From CALCKU01 sp964534845 (GTDB lineage: Bacteria > Pseudomonadota > Alphaproteobacteria > Caulobacterales > Maricaulaceae), in contig CAZHPV010000060.1 of the NCBI GenBank assembly GCA_964534845.1, forward strand, positions 1 through 15,486: a DNA stretch of 15,486 bases. Direction: 5' to 3'. Under the pieces are notes generated by a model. It made no database searches and was not told the DNA's origin. It worked only from the letters and a program-made list of their open reading frames with translations. Positions 15,281-15,486 of this stretch are shown piece by piece (the stretch's first letter is position 1; each line of letters begins with the position of its first letter). A program made the position numbers and the translations under genes.

Positions 15281-15486
15281 GTGGTATCAGTGAATATGAA
15301 AGATATATTTGGGGAAGCATTGGCGGAGTTCGAATATCTTATGGCGGATGTTAGGTATGAGATATTCCTTAATAGCGATGGACAATCTCTTGATGGAGAT
15401 AGTGAGCTGTCTATTCTTTCCGGTGCGAATAAAATTTTCCTCAACTCTAGCGATCCTAGCGCCGCACAAAAATATTTATATACAGC
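15281..15486 (+). CDS. Unrecognised gene after the luxI-type gene (5' part)
   Basis: An open frame that runs off the window end. Possible starts are GTG 15281, GTG 15290 and ATG 15296, none with a strong ribosome-binding site. From ATG 15296 at least 63 residues are coded: MKDIFGEALAEFEYLMADV, then YEIFLNSDGQSLDGDSEL and SILSGANKIFLN. There is no signal peptide or membrane segment in this part and I recognise no family. It begins 23-38 bp after the synthase stop on the same strand, so it is probably in the same transcript and could be a quorum-controlled effector or a signal-modifying enzyme; that is inference from position. Confidence 0.55.
   Translation, partial: MVSVNMKDIFGEALAEFEYLMADVRYEIFLNSDGQSLDGDSELSILSGANKIFLNSSDPSAAQKYLYT

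Overview
The window looks like a chromosomal segment of an alphaproteobacterium, probably from the stalked or budding dimorphic groups (Caulobacterales, Maricaulales or Hyphomonadaceae-like). Three things point there. A free-standing DnaA-domain-IV-like protein is coupled to a DUF6456 protein next to sufE. There is a DivJ/PleC-type histidine kinase. There are remnants of an RcGTA-like gene transfer agent (GTA). The taxon is an inference from gene content. I saw no rRNA, tRNA or CRISPR array.

Layout. 1-1300: a two-gene operon (DnaA-C-like DNA-binding protein, then the DUF6456 protein, 4-nt overlap) ending at a strong hairpin terminator. 1329-3035, minus strand: sufE, a possible 28-residue ORF, and a class I aminotransferase with a good ribosome-binding site. 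3036-3256: divergent promoter region. 3230/3257-5545: a membrane histidine kinase and a GNAT acetyltransferase. 5584-8454, minus strand: a long BcsB-like periplasmic protein with a TTG start behind a near-perfect Shine-Dalgarno sequence. No BcsA glycosyltransferase lies in the window.

8603-12594: a DUF1491 protein, then a broken GTA head cluster: a g1-like small protein, an apparently complete terminase large subunit, and the first ~205 residues of a portal protein. Two genes that are not part of the usual GTA order sit between terminase and portal: a DUF2726 nuclease-fold protein and a TPR-like protein. The portal ends in an unrelated AT-rich tail, and prohead protease, capsid and tail genes do not follow. 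The cluster therefore cannot make particles from this locus alone.

12595-13710 is a decayed junction: a frameshifted minus-strand gene, a 19-codon ORF and a possible small beta-rich protein. 13756 to the end is an AT-rich quorum-sensing module, likely acquired separately: a LuxR-type receptor, a lux-box-like inverted repeat 70 bp before the next start, a LuxI-type acyl-homoserine-lactone synthase, and the start of an unrecognised gene that runs off the window. Both signalling proteins depart from family consensus at residues linked to ligand or substrate (receptor: swapped Trp/Tyr pair; synthase: Phe28 to Ala). This makes the module the most interesting candidate for unusual signal chemistry here, with the unknown downstream gene as a possible target.
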